NCBI RefSeq assembly: GCF_021155775.2
Contig: NC_060233.1
Coordinates: 5,250,501-5,314,500 of the forward strand
Direction of reading: 5' to 3'
Origin: Neodiprion pinetum
Lineage: Eukaryota; Arthropoda; Insecta; Hymenoptera; Diprionidae
Length of the DNA stretch: 64,000 nt
Shown: positions 53,499-64,000 of the stretch, piece by piece
How positions within the stretch are numbered: the stretch's first letter is position 1
How the letters are laid out: every line of letters starts with the position of its first letter
Made by a program: the position numbers and the translations under genes
The notes under the pieces: model-generated
What the model was told of the DNA's origin: nothing
Databases searched by the model: none
Seen by the model: only the letters and a program-made list of their open reading frames with translations

Positions 53499-54451
53499 GT
53501 TTATACAACGTTTGTTTTACGAGTTCCTCGCGTGCGACGAAGAAATTAAGCTTCTTTAACCGCGACGCGATAATTTTGGAAATTTCATTTACACCCAACG
53601 AGATTTTCATATTTTTTTTCCACTTATAAATTTACGCACACGCGACACGTGCGTCCTCGTAATCTAGACATAGGGTGCACGACGTGCGGATTATCGTTGC
53701 AGTCGTTACACCTTGCGTACCGGGCACTTCGGGTTTTCGGAGTCGGCCGTCCTCTTATTGTGGAAATGGAGGGGCCGACAACGGCGATCGCAGCGGCTGT
53801 TCGACGTCGTGGACCAGTAAGTCTCTCGCGGTCGCAGCATCCGAACGCGCTCTCTCTCTCTCTCTCTGCATTTCTCGATAAGAAATAGCAACCGACAACT
53901 CGAACAAAATAACCCTTAAATTCGACACCGAAATGACGAGGAAAGTTTTTTTACCCCGCTACCGCGCTGTGCTAAACTTTTATGCTATAACCGTTTATTG
54001 ATTTAGAAAAAAAAATAATTTATTCACTTTTTTTGTTTTTATTGCATTTCGCTGATCTCTAACACAACGTCATAAACAAGTGATTACCAATTCGTTTCGG
54101 TTCGTGACTGAATGGATTGATTGACTTTCCAGGCATCAGGTATACGTGTATATATAATACAATTTGTGAAGTGTTTTGACATCAAGTTTTATTCATACAG
54201 TTCGACGTTTTTTTCGTTTTTCTCGGATTACTTTTATCGTGTAAGGTTATAATCCATTTTTTTTTCTCTCTTTTTTTTTTCAAATCCATCCAACTTATTC
54301 GTCGTACCTGCTTGTTTACTGGCGACGATCACCCGCCGCCTGCAGATCATTAAATTCGATGATTGATCGTCACGGTAAATTAACGGGGTGCATGTAGTGT
54401 GAAAAGTGTCGCGTTTGGCCCGGAAGAGATCGGATCTCCCAAGGCCGGTGA

Positions 54452-54476
54452 ATATATATATATATATATATATATA
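54452..54476. repeat. TA microsatellite
   Basis: About twelve TA units. Confidence 0.93.
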
Positions 54477-55014
54477 GTAAATGAAACCGCAAAACTATTA
54501 CGGTAACAGTACACGATATCCGAATAAGACGATGTACGCGATTGATTGGCAAAAAAGTGCAGAATGTCCGACGGTAAGTTCGTCGGAAATCTTTTTTCGT
54601 TACACCTGTAATACCTTTCTCTCGTGATCGTTCATTTTCATTTAGGTATCATACAACCGTGCCGTTTTGTACACTCGAGGTTTATGCGACGCCTCCGTGT
54701 ACACCATGATATATCGATATGCATATAACTATATACGTATACGCGATGACCTCAAAGCATACTTTAAACTTATTCATCCGCCCTAAATTTCGCACCTGTC
54801 GTTTACGCATCGAATTGAAACCGCGAGGCGGCAATATCAGCCTTCTTCGATCAGCGTGCTGATCCGTATTTTTGCAAAATAAAAAAAATTACAAAAAATA
54901 TCTCTTTTTTTTTTTTTAATCCAAACGAAAATGAATTTTAAAATAATTATAATCACGACGATCCTCATACGCTCGACGACACCATGCGTACCTGGATAGG
55001 TATATAGGTACATA

Positions 55015-55423
55015 CAATGAGAAAAATTTGATGTGTTACGGTAACTAAAAAAATTGAGTAAAACAGGTATCGTTAAAAGAACTGTTTGAATATTGTTGGA
55101 ATAACGAAAAACGAGGTACGCGTAACCATTTTGCGTTATTGTCGATCCTTTTTTGGTTATCGCAACGCAAAATCGGTTTCTGAGGTTCACTCTACTTTTT
55201 TAGTTAAACAAGGCTTTAACGTCAATTTGTCGTTGCACGAGCGTTAAATTTTTGCAACAGTTGCAAGAAAATATAGAAACGGCGATCGTAATGAGAAAGA
55301 ATAGTATAGGATACTAGAAAACTAATTTTCATTTTCTACCTAGAACTATATTTTTCGATTTTGGTAAAAAATGAAAATAGTTAAGGACCGAGCGGTAACC
55401 GCAACTAAAAATTTCTCTCAGTG
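55015..55423 (+). mobile_element. MITE copy 5 (409 bp), internally deleted, in intron 9
   Basis: Starts CAATGAGAAAAATTTG and ends AAATTTCTCTCAGTG. It is flanked by TA on both sides (55013-55014 and 55424-55425). It lacks a ~19-bp internal segment bounded in the other copies by CTAG repeats. Copy 6 lacks the same segment. Confidence 0.87.
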
Positions 55424-55526
55424 TATAACACCATTATCATGCTCGAATCGTACGTTGGCCGGGAAAACAATGAGTACCCTTGTAGTCTGCCGTGCGCAGC
55501 TTGCAGGGTGTATAAAGAGGAGGGAG

Positions 55527-55557
55527 AGATAGATAAATGGATAGATAGATAGATAGA
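55527..55557. repeat. GATA tetranucleotide repeat
   Basis: GATA units, interrupted near the 5' end and perfect for the last four to five units. It lies about 100 bp downstream of MITE copy 5. Confidence 0.88.
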
Positions 55558-56881
55558 CAGAGGTGCAATCTACCAACCATCTACCTAAATGCGACTCGAA
55601 ATTTTCAGGTGAATATACGACGAGCTTGAAAGGGTTACGACAAGGTATACGAGATTAAGAGTCAAATACTTGACGCCTCTCTTTCTCTGTCTCTCTTTCT
55701 CACACACTCTGTAACTTATGCGAGCTTATCTTATCATCCAACTATACGTGATAGAGATGAGCGTGTGTTGTACCCGAAAGTTTTAAAACTTAGAATCTTA
55801 AAAAGTCTAAATTTCCCGTGTTTAAAATTAACGAAATTCACGGGGGGTGTTTGTTCGAATAAAATTAGAAGACGAAAAAATGAACACGAATGAAATTGGA
55901 AATCTGAAAAACTTGTCAGCGAATAAAGTGGAATTCATTTCTTATCCCCGTATATTTCGCAGTAAGGATATTATACGTATATTTCGTGACTGTACAACGG
56001 TTTGTAATTTCGTAACAAACTTGCCGCGTTTAAGGTACCCACCCATATACGTATCAACGGCAGATACACGTGTGTAAGTAGATGTTGTTGCAATTTCGTT
56101 AAGGTTTGGAAAAAAACGAAAGAAGAAAGAAAAAAACAAGTGGAAGTTGAGATGATGAACGGAGAGTTGAATAAAAGTTACGGGGATGGTAAAAGAGAGG
56201 AGAAGAAAAATTGTAAAATAAAATTAAAATAAGACACATACGCGCGCGCGCATACATATATCTTATACTTAATTACGAAATAAGCGCAGGATACTTTATT
56301 TCACCGGTTGGAAGGGCGCGGAGACAGCCGCGATGTATATATCCATCCAACCTAAGGAAAGCCTTACAAGGCGCGCGAGAAGAAACGCGGCTTGGCTCGT
56401 AAAATATTACACTCTGTATACACGTGTACATACATATCTATCTACATGTCTACCGTACACGTTGGACTTTTTTTTTTTCTTTTCTTTTTTTTTGTTACGA
56501 GTTAATCGTATCTCTCGCTCTTTAATAGGTCGCCGCTTGGGGGTTGAGGAAGCGCTTGTCGAGGCGTTAATTAACGCTCTGTTTTAACGCCGCGGTGGTT
56601 ACACCTTTCGCAACTGTCGTCGTAAACCTCGGACTCACCCGCAAAATTTGACCGAAGGCAACGGTGTATTTTTGAATAAAATTTCAATTTTCACCTTACC
56701 AAACAATTTTTCTTTCACTAATCGCCGTTTTTTCAATATTCTTTCGCGTGTTGGGAATTTGTTATTTTACCAATGTGAAATTCGAGATCGATTCAATTAT
56801 TGTCGAATTTTCATTCCACTCTGGTAGGATTATTTCACAACGTACACTTACGAAATGTCTACATTTTAACAAGAATGTAAA

Positions 56882-57065
56882 AATTTGGCAAAAATTGGTC
56901 CAGAATCGGTGAATTCTCGAATAAATCATTGTCGGTAATTTTTCACCGTCGATAATAAAATCGATCCACCCGTTTCTTCGTACAAAAATTCTAGCCTCGA
57001 AAAATTGGGCAAAAATTGTTTCAGAATCGGTCAATTCGAACCAAAATCATCGTCGATAATTTTGC
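56882..57065. repeat. Diverged direct duplication, ~62-bp units ~121 bp apart
   Basis: The segment beginning ATTTGGCAAAAATTGG (near 56883) with CAGAATCGGTGAATTC recurs near 57004 as ATTGGGCAAAAATTG with CAGAATCGGTCAATTC. Both continue into AAATCAT-GTCG-TAATTTT. It looks like an old local duplication. Confidence 0.65.
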
Positions 57066-57470
57066 TGATCGGAAGTGGTAGCGATGCAGTTTATTTCTTA
57101 GTTTATAAAACAGCTTGGGGCGGGGGGTGGAAAATCAAGATCGACTCACGGACATCGCACATGTGTCCGTCTGGTGGGTTCATTGATGCAATTGTTGTAA
57201 CAAACTCGTTCGATGATCATTCTCAGCCCGATATCGTGCGGCATTCGGCACGTGGGCAGAAGGCTGAACGAGTCGAACGATAGCGAGGTGATTCGACGTG
57301 GGCGAACTGCCGGCAAACCCGCCATCAGTTTCAACCGAACCCGATCGGAATTACGAGCCTATGTTTTACACACACGTGAATGCGCGTGTGTAACGTACGC
57401 GTATGTTTTATACGAGGAGGAAAACGCGGTGTTGCGACATTTTTGCCGATAAGATCAAAAACCGAATAGA

Positions 57471-57494
57471 AAGAGAGAGAGAGAGAGAGAGAGA
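57471..57494. repeat. GA microsatellite
   Basis: About twelve GA units. Confidence 0.93.
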
Positions 57495-59725
57495 GGACGG
57501 TAAATCACTCGAAACTCGATAAATCCTGCAGTAGTAATACAGATACAAACGAATATCTGTGAGGAACATGTTCGGGCAAAGAACCGTTGTAGAATTACTC
57601 TATTCGAATTTATATCGCGACATATCTTGCACAGGGTATATTTTCGACGTATTTTTATCATATCAATTGATCGTGTAACACGTTACAGCGATAGAGGATA
57701 ATTATAGAATTTTCAAGCTATTCGATACGCGCATACAAATTTCAGCGTATAATGAGCGAAGTGTCGATAAGTAGTTGATATATTTATATACATTGACAGT
57801 TGAAAAATTTTTTTAACTCGGTATCTGAGAGATTTAAAAAGAAAATTTATACCCGCAAGTGGGGATAAAATTTTCAACGACTCGATAAATGCAAGTTTAT
57901 TTCGTTGAAAAAATTATCTCGACTTCAATTTATCTCCACGTATTGTACAGATCGTATATACGTTAGCGTAAAATAATTCAAACTCGATGATCATTCGAAA
58001 CGAAATTTACGAGTCGGGAGACAAACTTTCAGAACTGTATTTCAACTTTTGCTTTATCAACCAGCTTCAGATGAAAAAAAAAAAAAGAACCGAAAAGAAT
58101 ATATAAAAAATCGTTGCGATTGTTATCTGTAACTATTAAATTAATGAAACTGATTTTATTTTCACCTATTTGAAATTTGACTCGTTTGAACTAATTAATT
58201 TTAATCGATACTTAGATTTTTGAAAAATTCTTTACAATTAAATTTTAGGTAAATAAATATATTATAAATATCTATGCAATTATCTAAAGAATAGGATTTT
58301 TCCAAACATCGTGTTCCGTCATCTCGAATTTTAATTTTCTTCCGCACAGTTGTTTCGATCGAATGATTTTAATAAATAAATTTAATAAAGAGAAAAATTT
58401 CGGGACGAAAAATCAGAGTGCGTTTCACAGTTGGGGGAGAAAAATGAATCAAAAAGATCCGAGATAGTCGAAAGGGTTAAAGGCTAGTCTCGAGTCAGCT
58501 TGAAGTGCTCCGTATGTAATAAATTCTGAAGCGGAAAGCGTCAAACACCGTCGGCGTCTTTTCAAGACCTCTGAATATAATATATTGCATCACATAGTGC
58601 ATGTATACATGTATATATACATACATATATATATATATATATATAGCGTGTGAATATGCATGCAGTCGACTTTGCGCGGGACAGACAATCGAATTGAAGA
58701 CACAATGAGCTCCTTGGAACGATCGACCTAATATCTATAACCTAGTTTCTGTACCATATCAAAGGAAAATAATAAATGCATGATCAGAAGTTCCGGATTT
58801 CTCTTTTTTATTCTCCACGAAATATTGGAATGGAAATTTTCTTTTCAACAATATCGGTGATAATGTATTACAGATAAACGCAATATTTTCCGACTAATTT
58901 CCATCCGATTTTTTTACCATTTTCTTTTTCCAACCATCTGCATGAAATTATTATCCTCAAGTAAATTATCATTATACACGAAATAAGATTGTATGAATTT
59001 GTTGAAATTTATTTGGAGTAAAAAGAAAAGGAACAATTTTCACCTCTCCCATCGCGTGAAATTTAATTTCAATCGAAAGTGAACTGATTTTGATACGATG
59101 AAACGGATGAAGAACACGCGTATTCATGATCTAGGCAAAAAGTCGATTTCTTTTGAAACAAAATTTGAAGAAGAAAAAACAAAAACATTTCTCCCTTTTC
59201 AAACTGATTGAAAGAAAGAGAAAGCACGATTTTCTGAAAATCACGCGTGAAAAGTCTTACAGATTTTTTTTTTTTTTTTTTTTTTTACGGGACTATTTTA
59301 CGGTTTTTGATACGGCGACGTACCTGCAACTTCGTCGCGACGACCTTATTGCCCCGTGCGGAGGAATAATCGCAGGGCGACGTTCTCTCGTTCCTCGGTT
59401 GCCCGAGTGACCTGGTTAAACCCGACTGAAAATGAGATCCATCCAATGAGCCGGAGAATTGCGCGGCGATCTTCACCTAGGCCGTATTTCGCCCGACGCG
59501 ATTATAATTCGCCAACGTAATTCGTTTGTAGTCGATTGTCCGCGTCGCGAAACTTTCCTCTTCCTTCCTTCCTTCCTTTCTTCATTTATTCACATCTTCC
59601 TTTCATCCTTCTGATATACCAATTTTTTTTATATCAGCCACGCTGTGTCAGAACGACTCTCGAAATGAATTGCCGTTTGACCGTCGTATATAATTCTCTC
59701 AATTTTTTTCATTATCATGCTTCAG

Positions 59726-59851
59726 GTTTTATCCTGGCTCTGCAAAAAGGGCGAGGAAACACTTTCGAGACACTCCAGACCATCGGCCACCAATCTTCCG
59801 GCAGCCAAAATCCACGAACGTGATTTCGAAAAGTTTTACTTCACGTCGATG
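59726..59851 (+). CDS. quo: Exon 10: spectrin-repeat start, WL-x-x-x-GEE
   Basis: The 126-nt exon is in phase 0-0, with acceptor attatcatgcttcag and donor tcgatg|gtgagt. It encodes VLSWLCKKGEETLSRHSRPS, ATNLPAAKIHERDFEKFYFT, SM. The WL-x-K-x-GEE-x-L pattern followed by a second helix with E-R-D-F-E-K-F-Y-F is characteristic of the spectrin-like repeat upstream of the DH domain in Dbl, Dbs, puratrophin and Solo proteins. It is the last exon I can support. The following helix and the DH-PH module should lie 3' of the window. Confidence 0.85.
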
Positions 59852-59918
59852 GTGAGTTTTTGATGTATACAAATATTATACGCTTACTTTTACATTTGCT
59901 CGTTTAAAAACGGACAAA

Positions 59919-59940
59919 ATAATAATAATAATAATAATAA
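59919..59940. repeat. AAT microsatellite
   Basis: About seven AAT units, 70 bp downstream of exon 10. Confidence 0.92.
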
Positions 59941-60330
59941 CAACAAGGTGTTACGCGATGCGAAAAATAAATTTCCGCCCATTATTTTCGATTATATGCA
60001 AATCAAATCTTGAAGGCGAATGTTTCGAGCGATGAAAAAAAAAATAAATAAATAAAATAAAATCGATATAGGACAGATACAATCTTATCAATTACCCGTA
60101 ATGATAAAATTATACAAAAATTAAATCTGCACGGATTTAATTAATCGAAAGAGTATCGGGGGGAAAAAAAAAACTATTCAAAATTCCCGCTCCTTGCACT
60201 CGGGCGCATTGGAATGTGAGCGTTGAGCTTTGCCTCGATAGGCGGCGCCATCTACCATTGAATTCTGAAAGCGTGAATACCGATCTGCGCGATTGTTTTA
60301 CCGCCGTAGATACATAGGCATAAAACAGGT

Positions 60331-60332
<2 letters not shown>

Positions 60333-60362
<30 letters not shown>
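60333..60362. repeat. TA microsatellite
   Basis: About fifteen TA units. Confidence 0.93.
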
Positions 60363-60370
<8 letters not shown>

Positions 60371-60691
60371 AAATAATTGAAATAGTTTGAAAGTTCCCGT
60401 CACTGAATGCATGCAGAGCAGCGCCGTGCATTCGAACGAATTTAACTTATAAATAACGATTCGGAGATAAAAAGTTTTGATCGAATAAATTTTACCCAAC
60501 GTGGTAGACGATTAATTACGATTTAATTTTACCCGGGTAGATATTCTTAGCGAATTTTCAATCAGAAACCTCGTAGAAACTTTTAAAAGCGTTTCAACGA
60601 TGCGAGCTTACTTGCTTTCCGACTTTTTCAATTAAGTATCGAATTAGCTTATCTACGTAATAGAAATAGCCTTTATATAACTCCTTATCGC

Positions 60692-60707
60692 GGGGGGGGG
60701 GGGGGGG
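60692..60707. repeat. Poly-G tract (16 G)
   Basis: Uninterrupted G run in intron 10. Confidence 0.93.
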
Positions 60708-62215
60708 CTATTTCACTTTACATGCTACCTTCGTAAAGGCATCGACGATTCTTTTGTATCTTTTTTACAAATCGTTGTTTTCACAGACTCGGGAAAATTC
60801 TTATGTTCATATTTTATTCTATTACCGGAATTAACGCGCGAGAAAATTTTTATAAATATACATAAATGGTTCCTTTTGTTTTTTTGTTTTTTTCGACGTA
60901 GAGTTATTCCCGGGAATTTTACTATTTGTTTCGAAGCTCTTTACTTTTTGACCGATTTTTTCCCCGCTGAGTTATGTTCCTTTAGACTATTATTATTATC
61001 GTTATTATTATTTATTGAAAAACTTGGATCGTTGAATAAGACGAACTTTTTAACTGTACAACGCTAATGAATCCTCATCTTTTTTTCCATTCACGCCTTC
61101 ACTTTATTGTGCAATTCACAGACAGGATAATTACATCGTCGTTCTATAACATCGCTTTCAAACTTCTCTGCGGAGAGATGCGTTGATTGATTTTGGAAAA
61201 AAAAAAGAAAAAAAAACGTTAAATAATAAATTTATTTCGGTAGTTTCCAAAATCTCATACATATGTAGTTTGACATTTCACGTTTTGAACTGCTGAAATT
61301 ATTTGTTGAAAATAAAACAACTTGTTCTTCCTTATGCCAAAGATGAAATATAGTTTTTATCTCATATCGAGATGAAAAATCGTTATTTCCAAAGTAAAAA
61401 TGTTGACAAACGATGGTTCGAAAAAATGAATACGCCGGTTTGAATGATTTACATTTATTATCGCTACGTAATTACGAACCTCCTCGAAACCGGAGCCAGC
61501 GACTGCATTGCTAAAGGTGTGCCGATTCAGTGACCCAATGGCCTCTTTGAACGACATTAGCGCATTTAATCAATTGATCGGGATTAATAATTAGCCGTTC
61601 GGTACTTTTGAACCTCCGCGGTTTCTTCACTCCAACGTCGCATTAAAGCCTCTCGTCATGCCTCCCGTGTGTAAAACGCGATTTATCGCAACGTTACGTA
61701 CGTCTATATATATATATATACTTTACGCTGCAAACGTCAAGGGTCGTTAACACTTCGTTTATACCTGTATATATATATATATAGAGGAGCTCTGCAACTT
61801 TTTTTTACTCGTTTCTTAATCCGCTGCATGCGTGCAAAGTGTCAAAAGTAATTCTACAGGTGCGGACTGTAATTTTCATACGAATAAATTGATGATAAAT
61901 AAACCGTGTCTTTACGGTTCAGATTCACCGAGAAGATCATAAATAATATCGTGTTTCATACAAGGTGGTCTTCATTGATTTTCACTAATTTCTAATTTTT
62001 GAATCGACGTTTTTATATCCGGGAACTCTGCAGCGTGAGGCGAGAATTATGCAAGAAACTTACGCCAGTGTTATATACGCGTGTAGAGCAATTACAAAGG
62101 AAAGTCAGACAAGATAATTTTTCTTTATGCTTGCAACAAGTGCATGTGTGCATATGCTTCGGGTAACAAGCATAACCGCCTTGTGCCAATTTGAAATTTC
62201 GCCATTGCTCGCGTA

Positions 62216-62572
62216 CATTGAGAAAAATTTCATTTGTTACAGTAACTAGAAAAATTGAGTAAAACGTTGAAAAAAATGTTTGAATATTGTTGGAATTGCG
62301 AAAAACGAGGTACGCCTAAACATTTTGCGCTATCGTCGATCCTTTTTTGGTTGTTGCGACGCGAAATCAGTTTCTAAGGTTTAGTCTAATTGTTTAGTTG
62401 AACAAGGCTTCAACGTCAATTTATTCTCGCACGAGCGTTAAATTTTCGCAACGGTTGCAAGAAAATCTAGCAACAGTCATCGTAATGAGAAAGAATAGTA
62501 ACGGATACTAGAAAACTAATTTTCATTTTCTACCTAAAACTATATTTTTCGATTTTGGTAAAAAATAAAAAC
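62216..62572 (+). mobile_element. MITE copy 6, 3'-truncated, in intron 10
   Basis: Starts CATTGAGAAAAATTTC preceded by TA, and follows the family sequence until about 62572. It then breaks off before the final ~55 bp, so the 3' terminal repeat is missing. It shares the internal CTAG-bounded deletion with copy 5 and lacks a few bases near its start (after 'gtaaaac'). Confidence 0.83.
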
Positions 62573-64000
62573 TCGAAACGATTTTCCGATGTGGTTGTAC
62601 AGAAAATCTTTTCACAATTAATCCCGACGAGTCGAGCCGTGATTCAGCCGAATTCCCTGAGATTTTAACTAACTTCATTAAGATTATGCTTATTTAATCG
62701 CATCCGGATTATCATGATCAATTACAAACTTGGACGAACTTTGATCTGAATTTAAGAAAAATACATACTCGAGACTTAATCGTAGTGACACCTGGTATTT
62801 TTCCAAATTATACATTATCAATCTTCAATATTTCTGTCACAAATTGTATCGCAGTAATTTTCCATCGTCTGCCGCGTATAATTCCAGTAAATTAGAAAGC
62901 AGGTGCGAATAATTCCCTTTTTTACTTTTTTCAATACCGTATTAATTAACAATTAAAACGCTCCGGTCGTATCACATCGTATACACACGTACGTATAATC
63001 TAGGATACACCGACCTGTATTACAAAAAGCTTCAAGCCCGCACGGAAATAAATGAAACGTGCGTTTTCCTTTTGAGGTATTTGTACAGCAGATCATACAG
63101 TGTGAAAAATGAAGCGTATATATGGTTTGAGCGTAAAATATACACGATGATCAAGTAAAAACTGGTCACGTAAGCACAACTCGATGCCAAAAAGTCAACG
63201 GGACAATTTGCCGGATACGAAAGTATGGTTTTATTATAATATAATAATGATTTCGTCGTTTTCCTGATAATATTTTCAAATATTACGACGGTTTTGACAC
63301 TAACGAAATTAACGCCCGAACTCAATGTTTCCCGTTCACCGGCAACGTCGATTATCCAACGGTGTACAAAACATAAACCAAATAAAATAACGATACAAAA
63401 CGAAAATTGTGAAGAAAAAACGATCGGAAAGAAAAAAATTTATTTTGTAACGGGAAATTGGGAACAAAATTTACTATAACCACGTTTTTTGATTAGGCGC
63501 AGTGATTTTGAAAAAAGAAAAACAAAAACACTTTTATATTACGGTGGAATTGTTATTTCATGTTAAGATAATTAGTAACGACACTGTAATTCCTAAGTTT
63601 TCGTTTTTCCATTATTTCCGAATTGGTCCCATTTTTTATACATCGGGGTGTGGAGGAGGAAAAAAAGAAAAAAAAAACCGGAAACGGAACACTCGAAGCA
63701 GGGAGGATAAATTCCTGTATAAAATACCGATCGTTATCTTACATCAGCGTTCTTGAGATGCTTTCCGCTCCTCGCAGGTTACGTGATTAACGGCTTCATT
63801 AAGCACGAACAATAACAAGCCGCATGCGCGTAATCAAACTCGTATAGGTGGGTACCTGCATTACAGGATGCATTATAATGCACAATGGCGGAGCTGAGAG
63901 GAAAGTCTTTTACGATCGTTGTAATCTGGGTTTATATCATATCCTACAAGATACGCGGTGCTCGCAGATATTGCGCAGAGTCCGCAGGCTAATTCCGCTT

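Larger units (their letters stand above)
41867..59725 (+). other. Intron 9 (17.9 kb)
   Basis: The largest intron in the window. It holds a fold-back element (46361-46566), MITE copies 3 (44993-45421, reverse), 4 (50068-50495) and 5 (55015-55423), a degenerate tandem array (52890-53405), a diverged duplication (56882-57065) and several TA, CT and GA microsatellites. A 114-nt open segment with splice-like borders (53703-53816) could be a cassette exon but is not supported by homology. I see no nested gene. Confidence 0.7.
18680..59851 (+). other. quo: Gene span (partial): Quattro/Solo (ARHGEF40)-like, puratrophin-1-like RhoGEF, N-terminal half, ten exons
   Basis: Seen: ten exons with GT-AG borders join into 2007 nt (669 codons) with no stop, and every junction phase agrees. 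Order in the partial protein: N-terminal conserved block (residues 1-66), charged low-complexity linker (67-280), eight-cysteine cluster (285-316), CRAL-TRIO/Sec14-like region (about 365-508), helical spectrin-repeat-like region (about 509-669). Known: this order precedes the DH-PH exchange module in the Quattro/Solo and PLEKHG4 branch of Dbl-family GEFs, which activate Rho GTPases and act on actin and cell shape. Inferred: the DH and PH exons lie 3' of this window and the start codon 5' of it. Introns reach 17.9 kb, so this is a long gene. The symbol is assigned by family resemblance, not by a search. The puratrophin-1 name used in many insect annotations may be the one attached to it. Confidence 0.75.
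59852..64000 (+). other. Start of intron 10; no further exon identified
   Basis: This AT-rich stretch follows the gtgagt donor and contains an AAT repeat, a TA repeat (60333-60362), a 16-base G run (60692-60707) and truncated MITE copy 6 (62216-62572). No open segment continues the spectrin-like helix with acceptable splice sites. The tail after an AG at about 63967 is too short to judge. Confidence 0.6.

Noticed and set aside
63967..64000. Possible acceptor and start of a next exon at the window end
   Set aside because: Only about 31 bases follow the AG, and the phase-0 translation (ILRRVRRLIPL) does not match the expected continuation of the spectrin-like helix.

Overview
The window looks like an arthropod, most likely insect, nuclear genome. 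It has short exons with GT-AG borders, kilobase-scale AT-rich introns, many microsatellites and copies of small non-autonomous DNA transposons. I see no bacterial operons, no CRISPR array and no rRNA. An insect, possibly hymenopteran, origin is inferred from overall texture and was not tested.

One gene is well supported, on the + strand: ten coding exons between 18680 and 59851. They splice in a consistent frame into an uninterrupted 2007-nt, 669-codon segment with neither start nor stop. The first exon resembles the N-terminal conserved block of the Solo/ARHGEF40 - KIAA1755 - Quattro family. The large second exon is a charged, probably disordered linker that ends in an eight-cysteine cluster. 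Exons 3-7 look like a Sec14/CRAL-TRIO-like domain and exons 8-10 like a helical spectrin-repeat-like segment. This order is typical of the Dbl-type RhoGEFs Quattro/Solo and puratrophin-1 (PLEKHG4), so the catalytic DH and PH domains should lie beyond 64000. The initiating exon was not found and may lie upstream of the window.

Layout: 1-18679 is upstream or intron sequence with microsatellites, one GC-rich patch (about 1470-2060) and one MITE. Exons 1-2 lie at 18680-19868. An 11.4-kb intron, exon 3 (31303), a 5-kb intron, exon 4 (36442) and a 2.8-kb intron follow. Exons 5-9 cluster at 39399-41866. A 17.9-kb intron comes next, then exon 10 (59726-59851) and the start of another intron.

The non-coding part holds a family of six ~430-bp MITE copies with terminal inverted repeats, five of them intact and flanked by matching 2-bp duplications. 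It also holds two related fold-back elements, a degenerate tandem array at 52.9-53.4 kb, a diverged direct duplication at 56.9-57.1 kb and long homopolymer and dinucleotide tracts. No tRNA, nested gene or second protein-coding gene could be supported.
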